This document shows, in pieces, positions 15,962 to 23,754 of a stretch of 32,769 nucleotides of DNA (within the stretch, counting starts at the first letter, position 1; each line of letters opens with the position of its first letter). This DNA is from Acidimicrobiales bacterium (GTDB taxonomy: Bacteria; Actinomycetota; Acidimicrobiia; Acidimicrobiales; MedAcidi-G1). The stretch lies in contig JAPKBH010000019.1 of NCBI GenBank assembly GCA_028823445.1, positions 1 to 32,769 of the forward strand, read 5' to 3'. The notes below the pieces were generated by a model. That model was not told the origin of the DNA, made no database searches, and saw only the letters and a list, made by a program, of their open reading frames with translations. Made by a program: the position numbers and the translations under genes.

Positions 15962-16083
15962 TAGCAAACCTTGTAGGGCTTCGGAGGTGGACGGCCGCTA
16001 GACGGCCCTGGACCATCTGGCGATTACCCGCCATCCACCCCTAAAACGACCGTCAGCTTTGGTCCTGCCTGACGTTATTGGTC
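15939..16083 (+). ncRNA. Candidate structured RNA with SD-mimic and alternative pairings
   Basis: The SD-like segment 15946-15955 can pair for 10 bp (one wobble) with 16009-16018, masking it. A competing stem joins 15986-15995 to 16030-16039 (nine of ten pairs). Within the region GACGGCC is repeated (15990-15996 in extended form, and 16001-16007). TGGCG/CGCCA forms a 5-bp hairpin (16018-16022 with 16029-16033). A 6-bp stem CGTCAG/CTGACG (16051-16056 with 16069-16074), followed by TTATT, may end the transcript. The mutually exclusive pairings around a translated SD-like run look like an attenuator or ribosome-responsive switch, but there is no downstream gene to control. The pairing is read by eye; function is inferred. 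Confidence 0.4.
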
Positions 16084-16107
16084 GATTTGGGAACTCCAGA
16101 AAGTTCT

Positions 16108-16155
16108 AAAAAATTAAGACACCGGGAGTGCACCAAGTTGGTGTGCTCCCGTGTC
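16108..16155 (-). terminator. Rho-independent terminator of the VOC gene
   Basis: Read on the minus strand, a long imperfect hairpin (arms 16118-16136 and 16138-16155, about 17 pairs, GACAC/GTGTC at the base) is followed by TTAATTTTTT. It lies 25 bp after the VOC stop codon. Confidence 0.8.
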
Positions 16156-16179
16156 GCGTCCTAGGCATGTAATAACGGG

Positions 16180-16572
16180 CTAGGCCCCGGAGTAAGTTCC
16201 GAAACTCCAAATGTTTCCTTCTGGGTCTGCTGCCGAAAAGCCATGGGAACCGTATTCTTCATGCTGAAGTTCTTTAACGATGAGCGCTCCGGCCTTTACC
16301 GCTCTTTGATAAAGAACATGTGGCTGAGCGGTAATGATGTAGATGCTTACCGGCCCTGAAGGCAGAGACAAGTGCACGGCATCACCGATAACGGCGTCTC
16401 CCATCATGACCCCACCGCCTTCTGGCCACAAAATTTCTGCATGCACGATACCTATGGAGTCATCGGCAAGCACGACGAAACCCTCGACAAAACCAAAAGC
16501 CGAAATGAGAAAATCGATTAGTTTGCGAGAGTCTTGACAACGGAGAACCGGCCATATGTTAAATGAGGACAT
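16180..16572 (-). CDS. VOC family (glyoxalase/bleomycin-resistance-like) protein
   Basis: This 130-aa single-chain VOC protein has two beta-alpha-beta-beta-beta units. The first begins NIWPVLRCQDSRKLIDFLISAFGF; the second ends GFSAADPEGNIWSFGTY, a typical VOC closing strand with a metal-site acid. It resembles the PhnB/YdcJ-like subgroup of unknown substrate. No neighbour indicates a function. It is monocistronic, with its own terminator (16108-16155). The ATG at 16570-16572 follows a short stretch without a convincing ribosome-binding site. Confidence 0.85.
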   Translation of the reverse strand: MSSFNIWPVLRCQDSRKLIDFLISAFGFVEGFVVLADDSIGIVHAEILWPEGGGVMMGDAVIGDAVHLSLPSGPVSIYIITAQPHVLYQRAVKAGALIVKELQHEEYGSHGFSAADPEGNIWSFGTYSGA

Positions 16573-16636
16573 AGGTCACCCTAACTAATCTGGAGTAGCC
16601 ATTCGTCAAGTGGCCTTCCTACGACCAGCAGAACGC

Positions 16637-16642
16637 TAGTCT
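16637..16642 (+). promoter_or_regulatory. Candidate -10 box for a leaderless 67-aa gene
   Basis: TAGTCT matches TANNNT and is separated by 6 nt from the ATG at 16649, the spacing expected when transcription starts on the start codon. There is no SD before the ATG. The -35 region is not convincing. Confidence 0.4.
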
Positions 16643-16648
16643 CGGCTT

Positions 16649-16852
16649 ATGGACCGACCAACAGTATTTAGTCATCAACGTTTTCTCGGCGACAAACGAA
16701 CTCAGCAAGTTTATGACCTCGATGAAGTAGTTGACGAAGAAGCCATGAGCATTGTTCTCGACGAGTTGATGTCGGCCGAAACGTTTTTGTGCTTTGGCCC
16801 CGACACGTTGGCCGAAGCCCGCAACCGGGGTTACCAGTTGCGCAAGGTTTAG
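16649..16852 (+). CDS. Small acidic protein of unknown function
   Basis: This 67-aa soluble protein ([17 protein letters not shown] start) has an acidic centre ([11 protein letters not shown]) and a C-terminal [19 protein letters not shown] do not recognise a family. A leaderless-type -10 box lies 6 nt upstream of the ATG. Codon use is like that of neighbouring genes, and the stop overlaps the converging aconitase stop by four bases; both points favour a real gene over the 94-aa minus-strand frame in the same place. No membrane segment or metal motif is visible. Confidence 0.6.
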   Translation: MDRPTVFSHQRFLGDKRTQQVYDLDEVVDEEAMSIVLDELMSAETFLCFGPDTLAEARNRGYQLRKV

Positions 16853-19122
16853 CCTGCGGTTCGTTGGCGGATCAGGTTTAAGGCACTGCCGGCGCGAAAC
16901 CAAGCCAACTGATCTTTAGAAAAGGTGTGCTTGGTTGCGATGTTGCTGCTTGACCCATCGGCGTGACTGATGGTCATGTTTACTGGGTTTCCAGGGGCGA
17001 GGTCGGCTAAACCAGTTACGGCAATCCGGTCGTTTTCGCCAATCAAGTCGTAGTCGGCGGGGTTAGCAAAGGTTAAAGCCAGTACGCCTTGTTTTTTCAA
17101 GTTGGTTTCGTGGATGCGAGCGAAAGAGCGAGCTAACACAACTTTGGCGCCGCGGAACCGGGGTTCCATGGCGGCATGTTCTCGAGATGATCCTTCGCCC
17201 ATGTTCTCATCACCGATGGCGATCCACGAAATGTTTGCTTCGTGGTAGCGGCGGGCGATCTCTGGGTAGGTGCGGTGCTGCCCGTCGGTTACGTCGAGGC
17301 CGGTGCCTACTTCGCCGTTGAAGGCGTTAACGGCCCCCATGTACACGTTGCCGGAGATGTTTTCTAGGTGGCCACGGTAGGTGAGCCATGGGCCGGCCAT
17401 CGAAATGTGGTCGGTGGTGCACTTGCCTTGGGCTTTAAGCAATACCGGCATGTCAGTAAAGTCTTGTCCGTCCCAGGCAGCAAATGGAGTCAATAATTGC
17501 AGTCGGTCGCTGGTGGGGGAGACCACTACGTTTATGTCTGAACCATCAGCGGGCGGGGCCACAAAGGTGTCTGCGCCGGGGTCGAAACCATTGGCTGGTA
17601 GTTCTTCGCCTGCCCCAACGGTGAGGCGTACTTCTTGACCGTCGGCGTTGGTCAAGGTGTCGGTGGCTGGGTCGAAGTCCAAACGTCCGGCCAAGGTTAA
17701 AGCGATGACCGTTTCTGGTGAGGTTACGAAAGCGTGAGTGGTGGCGTAGCCGTCGTTGCGTTTAGGAAAGTTGCGGTTATAGCTGGTCACGATGGAGTTA
17801 GGTACGCCGTCGTCCATGTCTTGGCGATCCCATTGGCCGATGCAGGGTCCGCAAGCGTTGGCCAGCACGGTGGCGCCCAGCGCTTCGAAGTCGGCCAGTA
17901 GGCCGTCTCGTTCAATGGTGGCTCGCACCTGTTCAGACCCGGGGGTGATCAGCAACGGAATTTTGGCGGTGAGGCCTTTAGCGGTGGCATCGCGGGCGAT
18001 GGATGCGGCTCGGGTGATGTCTTCGTAAGAAGAGTTGGTACATGAACCGATTAACCCGGCGCTTACCTCAAGGGGCCAACCGTTGGCTTCGGCTTCGGCG
18101 CCTAGGTCGGCTACTGGGCGGGACAGGTCGGGGGTGTGGGGGCCGTTGATGTGAGGCGACAGGGTGTTGAGGTCAATTTCGATGACTTCGTCAAAGTAGT
18201 CGCCGGGGTTGGCTTCAACTTCGTCGTCGGCTCGAAGGTGTTGGGCCACGGCATCAGCGGCTTGTGCGATGTCTTGGCGGCCGGTGGCGCTGAGGTAGCG
18301 GCCCACGGCGTCGTCGTAAGCAAAAAGTGAGGTGGTGGCTCCGATTTCTGCGCCCATGTTGCAAATGGTGGCTTTGCCGGTGGCCGAGAGGCTGCGTGCG
18401 CCGGGGCCGAAGTATTCGACTATGGCGCCGGTGCCGCCTTTTACGGTGAGGATGTCGGCTACTTTTAAGATGACGTCTTTGGGGGCGGCCCAACCGTTGA
18501 GTTGACCGGTCAAATGGATGCCGATCAGTTTGGGCCATTTGACGTTCCAAGCAAAACCAGTCATGACATCCACGGCGTCGGCGCCGCCGACTCCGATGGC
18601 CACCATGCCGAGGCCGCCGGCGTTAGGGGTGTGGCTGTCGGTGCCGATCATCATGCCGCCGGGGAAAGCGTATTGTTCGAGTACTACTTGGTGGATTATG
18701 CCGGAACCGGGTTTCCAGAAGCCAGCTCCGTAACGAGCACATACAGATGCTAAAAAGTCGTAGACCTCAGCGTTGCTTTCTACGGCGGTCAACAAGTCGG
18801 TTTTGCTTTCTACCTTGGCTTGGATGAGGTGATCGCAGTGCGTGGTGGTCGGCACTTGCACTTCGTCGAGGCCGGCGGTCATGAACTGCAGCCACGCCAT
18901 TTGTGCGGTGGCGTCTTGCATGGCGACCCGGTCGGGGCGCAAGTCGACGTAAGAAACGCCTCGTTCTAGTTCGGCGGCTGGGTCGTCGAGGTGGTTTATG
19001 AGTATTTTTTCGGCCAGGGTGAGCGAGCGGCCAAAGCGCTGTCGACCTGCGGCTAAACGTTTTTCAAGGGTGGCGTAAACTTGGTTGACTAGTTTGATGG
19101 GGGTGGAAGATTCAACGGCCAT
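16849..19122 (-). CDS. acn: Aconitate hydratase
   Basis: This 757-aa TCA-cycle enzyme interconverts citrate and isocitrate through a [4Fe-4S] cluster. The cluster cysteines lie in [12 protein letters not shown] and [11 protein letters not shown]. Substrate-binding motifs include [14 protein letters not shown], and the swivel domain has [16 protein letters not shown]. Overall style and length match the mitochondrial-type/AcnA-like group of about 750-780 aa rather than the 900-aa IRP-like form. The ATG at 19120-19122 ([10 protein letters not shown]) is preferred over a frame reaching 19239, which would add 39 Arg-rich residues. TATATT (minus strand, 19207-19212) could be the -10 of a transcript with a leader of about 80 nt. 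It is divergent from dnaG. Confidence 0.94.
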   Translation of the reverse strand: MAVESSTPIKLVNQVYATLEKRLAAGRQRFGRSLTLAEKILINHLDDPAAELERGVSYVDLRPDRVAMQDATAQMAWLQFMTAGLDEVQVPTTTHCDHLIQAKVESKTDLLTAVESNAEVYDFLASVCARYGAGFWKPGSGIIHQVVLEQYAFPGGMMIGTDSHTPNAGGLGMVAIGVGGADAVDVMTGFAWNVKWPKLIGIHLTGQLNGWAAPKDVILKVADILTVKGGTGAIVEYFGPGARSLSATGKATICNMGAEIGATTSLFAYDDAVGRYLSATGRQDIAQAADAVAQHLRADDEVEANPGDYFDEVIEIDLNTLSPHINGPHTPDLSRPVADLGAEAEANGWPLEVSAGLIGSCTNSSYEDITRAASIARDATAKGLTAKIPLLITPGSEQVRATIERDGLLADFEALGATVLANACGPCIGQWDRQDMDDGVPNSIVTSYNRNFPKRNDGYATTHAFVTSPETVIALTLAGRLDFDPATDTLTNADGQEVRLTVGAGEELPANGFDPGADTFVAPPADGSDINVVVSPTSDRLQLLTPFAAWDGQDFTDMPVLLKAQGKCTTDHISMAGPWLTYRGHLENISGNVYMGAVNAFNGEVGTGLDVTDGQHRTYPEIARRYHEANISWIAIGDENMGEGSSREHAAMEPRFRGAKVVLARSFARIHETNLKKQGVLALTFANPADYDLIGENDRIAVTGLADLAPGNPVNMTISHADGSSSNIATKHTFSKDQLAWFRAGSALNLIRQRTAG

Positions 19123-19268
19123 GGGGGCTACTCGCTTGTCTTGGAGGGGGTAAAGGGCGGTGCGGCGAAACTTCTTTGGCTCGCGGCGTTCGTCGTTAAG
19201 GGTAGCAATATAAAACCCGGTCGCCCGCCTCCGGCACAAGGCAAAGTCCGCTGCTAAGTTGACCCCCT

Positions 19269-21029
19269 ATGGGCATTGTTGACGAGGACGTAAAAAGGGT
19301 GCGGGACCAAACCGACATCGTGCAACTTATTACCCAGCACACCCAGTTGAAGAAAAATGGTCGCCAGTGGATGGGGTTGTGCCCGTTTCATGGGGAGAAG
19401 TCGCCTTCATTTTCGGTTAACCATGAAAAAGGTTTGTATTACTGTTTTGGTTGCCAAACCAGCGGCGACGTTATTGATTTTGTGCGCCAGATGGAGCACT
19501 TAGATTTTGCCGGTTCGGTGGAGTATTTGGCCAGCCGAGCCAATATTCCGTTGCGCTACACCGACAAAAATGAAACACAGAAAAGGGGTCGGCGTAAAGA
19601 GTTATTGGAGTCGGTGCAAAAAGCAGTTGATTTTTACCATGACCGTCTTTTGCGTCACCCGGATGGCCGGGCGGCGCGAGACTATTTGCGAGAGCGGGGC
19701 TATGACAGTGAGGTGGCTCGTCAGTTTTCGTTGGGGTGGGCTCCGGAGGGTTGGGACAATTTAGCTAAGCATTTAAATATTTCTGCTGATGACATGCAAG
19801 ATGCTGGTTTGGGTGGTTTGAGTAAGCGGGGCACTAAATACGATTTTTTTCGTGAACGTATTGTTTTTCCGATTTTTGATGAGCGGGGTGATGCGGTGGG
19901 TTTCGGGGGCCGCAAGTTGCCTGATGGCGAGGGTCCAAAATATAAGAATACTTCTGACGCCGCCAAGGTGTACTCCAAAAGCCGAGTGTTGTATGGGTTG
20001 AACTGGGCCAAAACCGAGGCCGGGAAACTCGACGAAATTATTGTTTGTGAGGGCTATACCGATGTTATTGGGTTTCACTTAGCTGGTATTGAACGGGCGG
20101 TCGCTACTTGCGGTACGGCCATGACCCCTGACCATGCCCGCAAACTTAAGTTGTTTGCTTCTCGGGTGGTGTTGGCTTATGACGCTGATGGTGCGGGCCA
20201 AGCTGCTGCCGAAAGGGTGTATGCGTGGGAAGAGGAGTTTGGTTTGCAATTCGCAGTGGCAGATTTGCCGGAGGGTTCTGACCCGGGCGATATGGCTCGC
20301 AACGATCCGGAGGGGTTGCGCCGGGCGGTTGAGCATGCGAAGCCTTTTTTGGCTTTTCGCATTGATCGAGAGTTGGCTCGGGGAGATCTTTCTACGGTGG
20401 AGGGGCGTGCCCGGGCTGGGGAGGCAGCGGTGGGGTTGGTGGCTGAGCATCCGAATGCGTTGGTTCGTGACCAGTACTTGGTTTCTATTGCTGATCAGTG
20501 CGGGTTAGATGCGGGGCAGTTGCGTCGCCGTATGGAAAACAAGCCGGTAGCGAAGACGCCGCTGGCCGATTCGCCGGTGGTGTCAACGACTCGACAGGTC
20601 ACTACGGAGCGGCAAGCTTTGCGTTTGTTGATGCATCGACCGTCGGAGGTTGCGGCGTTTTTATCGCCGGTGTTGTTTGCTGATCCGACTATGCGGCTGG
20701 CTTATGAAGCGTTGGCCGAGTATGAGGATTTGCATGAGGCTCGTGCGGCTCTTGAGGGGGAGGCGGCTGATGTGTTGAGCCAGGTGGCGGTTGATGATGC
20801 TACTGATGATGATCCGCTGGGGGTGGTGTGCCGGTTGCTTGCTTTGGCGGCTGTTCAGGCGGCCGTCATGTTGGAGGGTGAGGTTCGTCGGGGCGCCGAT
20901 ATGGCTTCTTTGTTGCCTGATATTACGTATCTGCGTAGGCAAGCGATTGAACTACGCGAGGTGCCAAACGATATGGCTGATTTGGCGCCGGCGTTGCAGT
21001 GGTTTGGTATTGGCGTCACCGGTGAGTGA
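19269..21029 (+). CDS. dnaG: DNA primase
   Basis: This 586-aa primase makes RNA primers for replication. The N-terminal zinc finger has Cys38, His41, Cys59 and Cys62 (CPFH and CFGC). The catalytic core has RIVFPIFDERGDAVGFGGR, the TOPRIM acid EGYTD (261-265) and DADGAG (305-310). The C-terminal third is poorly conserved, as expected for the helicase-binding domain. The ATG at 19269 lacks an SD; TAAGTT (19255-19260) ends 8 nt upstream and may serve a leaderless start. It overlaps rpoD by 8 bp, the remnant of the macromolecular-synthesis operon; rpsU is not present in this position. Confidence 0.95.
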   Translation: MGIVDEDVKRVRDQTDIVQLITQHTQLKKNGRQWMGLCPFHGEKSPSFSVNHEKGLYYCFGCQTSGDVIDFVRQMEHLDFAGSVEYLASRANIPLRYTDKNETQKRGRRKELLESVQKAVDFYHDRLLRHPDGRAARDYLRERGYDSEVARQFSLGWAPEGWDNLAKHLNISADDMQDAGLGGLSKRGTKYDFFRERIVFPIFDERGDAVGFGGRKLPDGEGPKYKNTSDAAKVYSKSRVLYGLNWAKTEAGKLDEIIVCEGYTDVIGFHLAGIERAVATCGTAMTPDHARKLKLFASRVVLAYDADGAGQAAAERVYAWEEEFGLQFAVADLPEGSDPGDMARNDPEGLRRAVEHAKPFLAFRIDRELARGDLSTVEGRARAGEAAVGLVAEHPNALVRDQYLVSIADQCGLDAGQLRRRMENKPVAKTPLADSPVVSTTRQVTTERQALRLLMHRPSEVAAFLSPVLFADPTMRLAYEALAEYEDLHEARAALEGEAADVLSQVAVDDATDDDPLGVVCRLLALAAVQAAVMLEGEVRRGADMASLLPDITYLRRQAIELREVPNDMADLAPALQWFGIGVTGE

Positions 21030-22260
21030 GGCGCCGCTTTGGGAGAGTGTTTCGCCGTTTGAGTTTGCGCGTCTTGTTCGTCATGGGCAGTCCAGCGGAG
21101 AGTTGAACCTTGATGAGGTGCTCGAAGTGTTACGAGACGCTGAGTTGACCCCTGAGTTGGTGGCTGAGGTGACGGAGACGTTGAAAAACGAAGGGATTGT
21201 GCTTAATGATGCGGTGGTTGATTTATCGGACGACGTTGAGGGGGCGGCACCAAAATTAAAGAGGCCGCCGCGCAAAAAAAGTAAAAAAACGAAAGGGCAA
21301 CGATCTAAGGGGAAGGGCCGCGAGAGTGCGGACTCCACGCGGCAGTATTTGCAAGAAATTAACGAAGTGGATTTGCTCACTAGCGAAGAAGAGGTGTCGT
21401 TGGCGACGGCGTTGCAAGAGGGTTTGGCGGCGGAATCTACGTTGGCTGCTTTGGCGGCTGCTGACGCGTTGGGTGACCTTGACCGGGCGGAACTTTCGCG
21501 TTTGCGGCGTTGTCAGCGCCGGGGGGACCAGGCCCGTGACCGTATGACACGCGCTAATTTGCGTTTGGTTGTTTCGGTGGCTAAGCGACATGCGGGGCGA
21601 GGTTTGCCGCTGTTGGATTTGGTCCAAGAAGGCAACATGGGTTTAATGCGGGCGGTAGAGAAGTTTGATGCCACTAAGGGTTTTAAGTTTTCTACTTACG
21701 CTACGTGGTGGATTCGCCAGGGGGTGAGTCGTGCTTTGGCTGATCAGGCCCGCACTATTCGTATCCCGGTGCACATGGTTGATGCTATGAATCAGGTGAT
21801 TCGTGCGCAGCGAGATTTGACGCAAGAGTTGGAGCGCAAACCAACGGTGGCGGAGGTTGCTGACCGGGCGGCGATAGACCCGGCTAAGGCAGAAGAGTTG
21901 CTGCGTTTAGATCACAGTCAACGAACTTTGTCGTTAGACATGCCGATGGGTGCGGATGGTGAGATGAGTTTGTCTGATGTGTTGGCCGATGAGGGTGCTG
22001 ACGGGCCAGATATTGCGGCGGCTCGGCAAATGTTGGGCGAAGATGTGGTGGCGGCTCTTGATGGTTTGGATGACCGTGAAAAAGAGGTGGTCCGTATGCG
22101 TTTTGGTTTAGACGGGGGGCATCCGAAAACGTTGGAGGAAGTAGCGAAGCATTTTAAGGTCACGCGGGAGCGGGTGCGTCAGATCGAGACCCGTACGTTG
22201 GCTAAGTTGCGGCATCCGTTGCGGTCGCAAAATCTTCGTGAATATATAGAAGACAATTAG
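21022..22260 (+). CDS. rpoD: Primary sigma factor RpoD/SigA
   Basis: This 412-aa principal sigma factor starts at the GTG at 21022, inside the dnaG end (8-bp overlap); the open frame reaching further upstream is merely dnaG read out of frame. A short region 1.1-like domain (11-60) and a very basic linker (KRPPRKKSKKTKGQRSKGKGR, about 80-100) precede region 1.2 (STRQYLQEI). Region 2 (177-250) contains LVVSVAKRH, LLDLVQEGNMGLMRAVEKFD and KFSTYATWWIRQ. Region 4.2 is near the C-terminus (TLEEVAKHFKVTRERVRQIE). It directs RNA polymerase to -10/-35 promoters. The stop overlaps the converging glycosyltransferase gene by four bases. The assignment is secure. Confidence 0.96.
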   Translation: MSEAPLWESVSPFEFARLVRHGQSSGELNLDEVLEVLRDAELTPELVAEVTETLKNEGIVLNDAVVDLSDDVEGAAPKLKRPPRKKSKKTKGQRSKGKGRESADSTRQYLQEINEVDLLTSEEEVSLATALQEGLAAESTLAALAAADALGDLDRAELSRLRRCQRRGDQARDRMTRANLRLVVSVAKRHAGRGLPLLDLVQEGNMGLMRAVEKFDATKGFKFSTYATWWIRQGVSRALADQARTIRIPVHMVDAMNQVIRAQRDLTQELERKPTVAEVADRAAIDPAKAEELLRLDHSQRTLSLDMPMGADGEMSLSDVLADEGADGPDIAAARQMLGEDVVAALDGLDDREKEVVRMRFGLDGGHPKTLEEVAKHFKVTRERVRQIETRTLAKLRHPLRSQNLREYIEDN

Positions 22261-23432
22261 TTTCGGGTGGGTCGCCAACTGAGGCGTGACCCTAAGAGAT
22301 GCCCTAGGGGGGCGGTGCCGATCAGCAGGGAGAAAAACACGGTGAGCGGGCCGAGGTTTGTCCAGGTGATGAGGAAGTTGATTAGCGCGAGGCGGCCGAT
22401 GAGCAGGATTCCGTGGGCGAGTTGTACACCGATGAGCCGTCGGTAACGGTCGAGGGAGGTCCTGGCGGGGCGCCCGGCAAATGTCCAAAGGTCAAGCAAG
22501 GCGATGGTGAACAAAATGCCGGCTTCGCCTGCGATTAAAGCGGAGCGGGTGAGGTTCCACCCCAGGGTGTCAAAGAGCCAGAAAAAAATGGCACCGTCGA
22601 GCAGTAGAGCCATGAGCGACACCATGAGGTAGCGGCCGAGGGCTTGGCTGCGTAGCGGTTGCACTCGTAGGCGCAGAAGGTGGCGCAGGTAGTCGAGGTA
22701 GTGGGTGGCTTTTACTTTTGAGCTGCCAGTTTCGCGTTCAAGGAAGTAGTAGGGCGTTTCTACCACTTGGTGTATGTCGCCGCGGGCGAGTACTTCGAGC
22801 AAGATTTTGTAGCCCACGGGTTGCAGGTCGCATCCGGCGATGGCTTGGCGTTTTACTACGAAGTAGCCGCTCATGGGGTCGGTGACTTGACCAACGGTGC
22901 CGGGGAGCAGTAAGGATCCGAGGGTTTGGGCGCCTTGGGAAAGTAGCCGTCTGCTGGCTGACCAGGTGGGTACGCCCCCGCCGGGGAGGTGGCGGCTGGC
23001 CACGGCGATGTCGGCGGGGTTGGTGGGGTCGCTGAGTGAGGCCACCAGTTTGGGGAGCGTGTCGGGTGGGTGTTGGCCGTCGCCGTCGATGACGCCGAGT
23101 AGCGCCCCGTGGGCGTGGTGCCATCCGCAGATCACGGCGGTGGCGAGGCCGTTTTCGTCGTTGCGGTGGATGAGTCGCAGGGTGGGTATTTCGGTGGTTA
23201 GTTGGGTTACTACGTCACTGGTGCCGTCGGGGCTGTTGTCGTCTACCACGATGAGTTCGTGGCTAATTTGTGCGTCGCTGAGTTGCTGGTGAAGGGAGCG
23301 AACCAGGGTGGCGATGTTGCCGGCTTCGTTGTAGGTGGGGATGACCAGACTCAGGGTGATGGCCGGGTCGTGTTCGGCGGCGATGTGTTGGGGTGATTTG
23401 CCCACGATGCTGGTTACCGGGTTGGTGGCCAT
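22257..23432 (-). CDS. GT2 polyprenyl-phosphate glycosyltransferase with C-terminal GtrA domain
   Basis: This 391-aa protein joins a dolichol-phosphate-mannose-synthase-like GT2 domain (about 25-255) to a GtrA-type membrane domain with about four helices (270-391). Motifs are VVDDNSPDGTS (62-72), the DxD-bearing GVIDGDGQHPP (113-123) and ASRHLPGGG. Such enzymes transfer a sugar from a nucleotide donor to polyprenyl phosphate on the inner face of the membrane; the GtrA part may help move the lipid-linked sugar. In actinobacteria the product would feed protein mannosylation or cell-envelope glycans. The ATG at 23430-23432 was taken. The gene stands alone between rpoD and tRNA-Asn. Confidence 0.9.
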   Translation of the reverse strand: MATNPVTSIVGKSPQHIAAEHDPAITLSLVIPTYNEAGNIATLVRSLHQQLSDAQISHELIVVDDNSPDGTSDVVTQLTTEIPTLRLIHRNDENGLATAVICGWHHAHGALLGVIDGDGQHPPDTLPKLVASLSDPTNPADIAVASRHLPGGGVPTWSASRRLLSQGAQTLGSLLLPGTVGQVTDPMSGYFVVKRQAIAGCDLQPVGYKILLEVLARGDIHQVVETPYYFLERETGSSKVKATHYLDYLRHLLRLRVQPLRSQALGRYLMVSLMALLLDGAIFFWLFDTLGWNLTRSALIAGEAGILFTIALLDLWTFAGRPARTSLDRYRRLIGVQLAHGILLIGRLALINFLITWTNLGPLTVFFSLLIGTAPLGHLLGSRLSWRPTRN

Positions 23433-23607
23433 GGCATGAATCTAGCGGCGTAGACGACGCAGGTTTGGTGTTAGGCCTTAGCTGCGGGGTGTTTGCTTGT
23501 TTTCTAATGTTTTTGGTGGATTTTTTTTGGCCTGTGCTTGCTGGGGAGAATTCTCTTTGTTGTCGTGATGCGTGGGGAAGCAGTCCTGTTATCATCTCAC
23601 TGGTTAT

Positions 23608-23680
23608 TCCGGGGTAGCTCAGCTGGCAGAGCGTCGGACTGTTAATCCGCAGGTCGTGGGTTCGATCCCCACCCCCGGAG
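23608..23680 (+). tRNA. tRNA-Asn (anticodon GTT)
   Basis: This 73-nt cloverleaf has acceptor arms TCCGGGG (23608-23614) and CCCCGGA (23673-23679) with G as discriminator. The D-arm is GCTC...GAGC, the anticodon loop is CTGTTAA, and the T-arm is GTGGG TTCGATC CCCAC. The CCA end is not encoded (CCG follows). A possible -10, TATCAT, lies at 23590-23595; no good -35 is seen. Confidence 0.95.
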
Positions 23681-23689
23681 CCGCTAAAG

Positions 23690-23725
23690 GGCCCCAGACG
23701 AAAGTCTGGGGCCACTTTGTTTTCT
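23690..23725 (+). terminator. Rho-independent terminator after tRNA-Asn
   Basis: A perfect 10-bp GC-rich stem (23690-23699 with 23704-23713) with a GAAA tetraloop is followed by ACTTTGTTTTCTG. It ends the tRNA transcript. The stem is symmetric, so it may also slow transcription from the opposite gene at 23755-25740. Confidence 0.85.
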
Positions 23726-23754
23726 GTCTGGTTGGGCGAGGTGCCTTAGTCGCT

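Noticed and set aside
15959-16083. Reading the GC-rich hairpins after the small ORF as a simple terminator
   Set aside because: The strongest T-tract hairpin nearby (16108-16155) faces the other strand and belongs to the VOC gene; the plus-strand stem at 16051-16074 has only a weak T-run.
20791-21021. 77-residue extension upstream of RpoD rich in Trp, Leu and Arg
   Set aside because: It is dnaG read in another frame; the GTG at 21022 gives a normal sigma factor start.
23263-23715. 150-aa minus-strand frame containing GGDRTHDLRINSPTLCQL
   Set aside because: This is the well-known false protein produced by reading through a tRNA gene (tRNA-Asn at 23608-23680) into the start of the glycosyltransferase gene in another frame.
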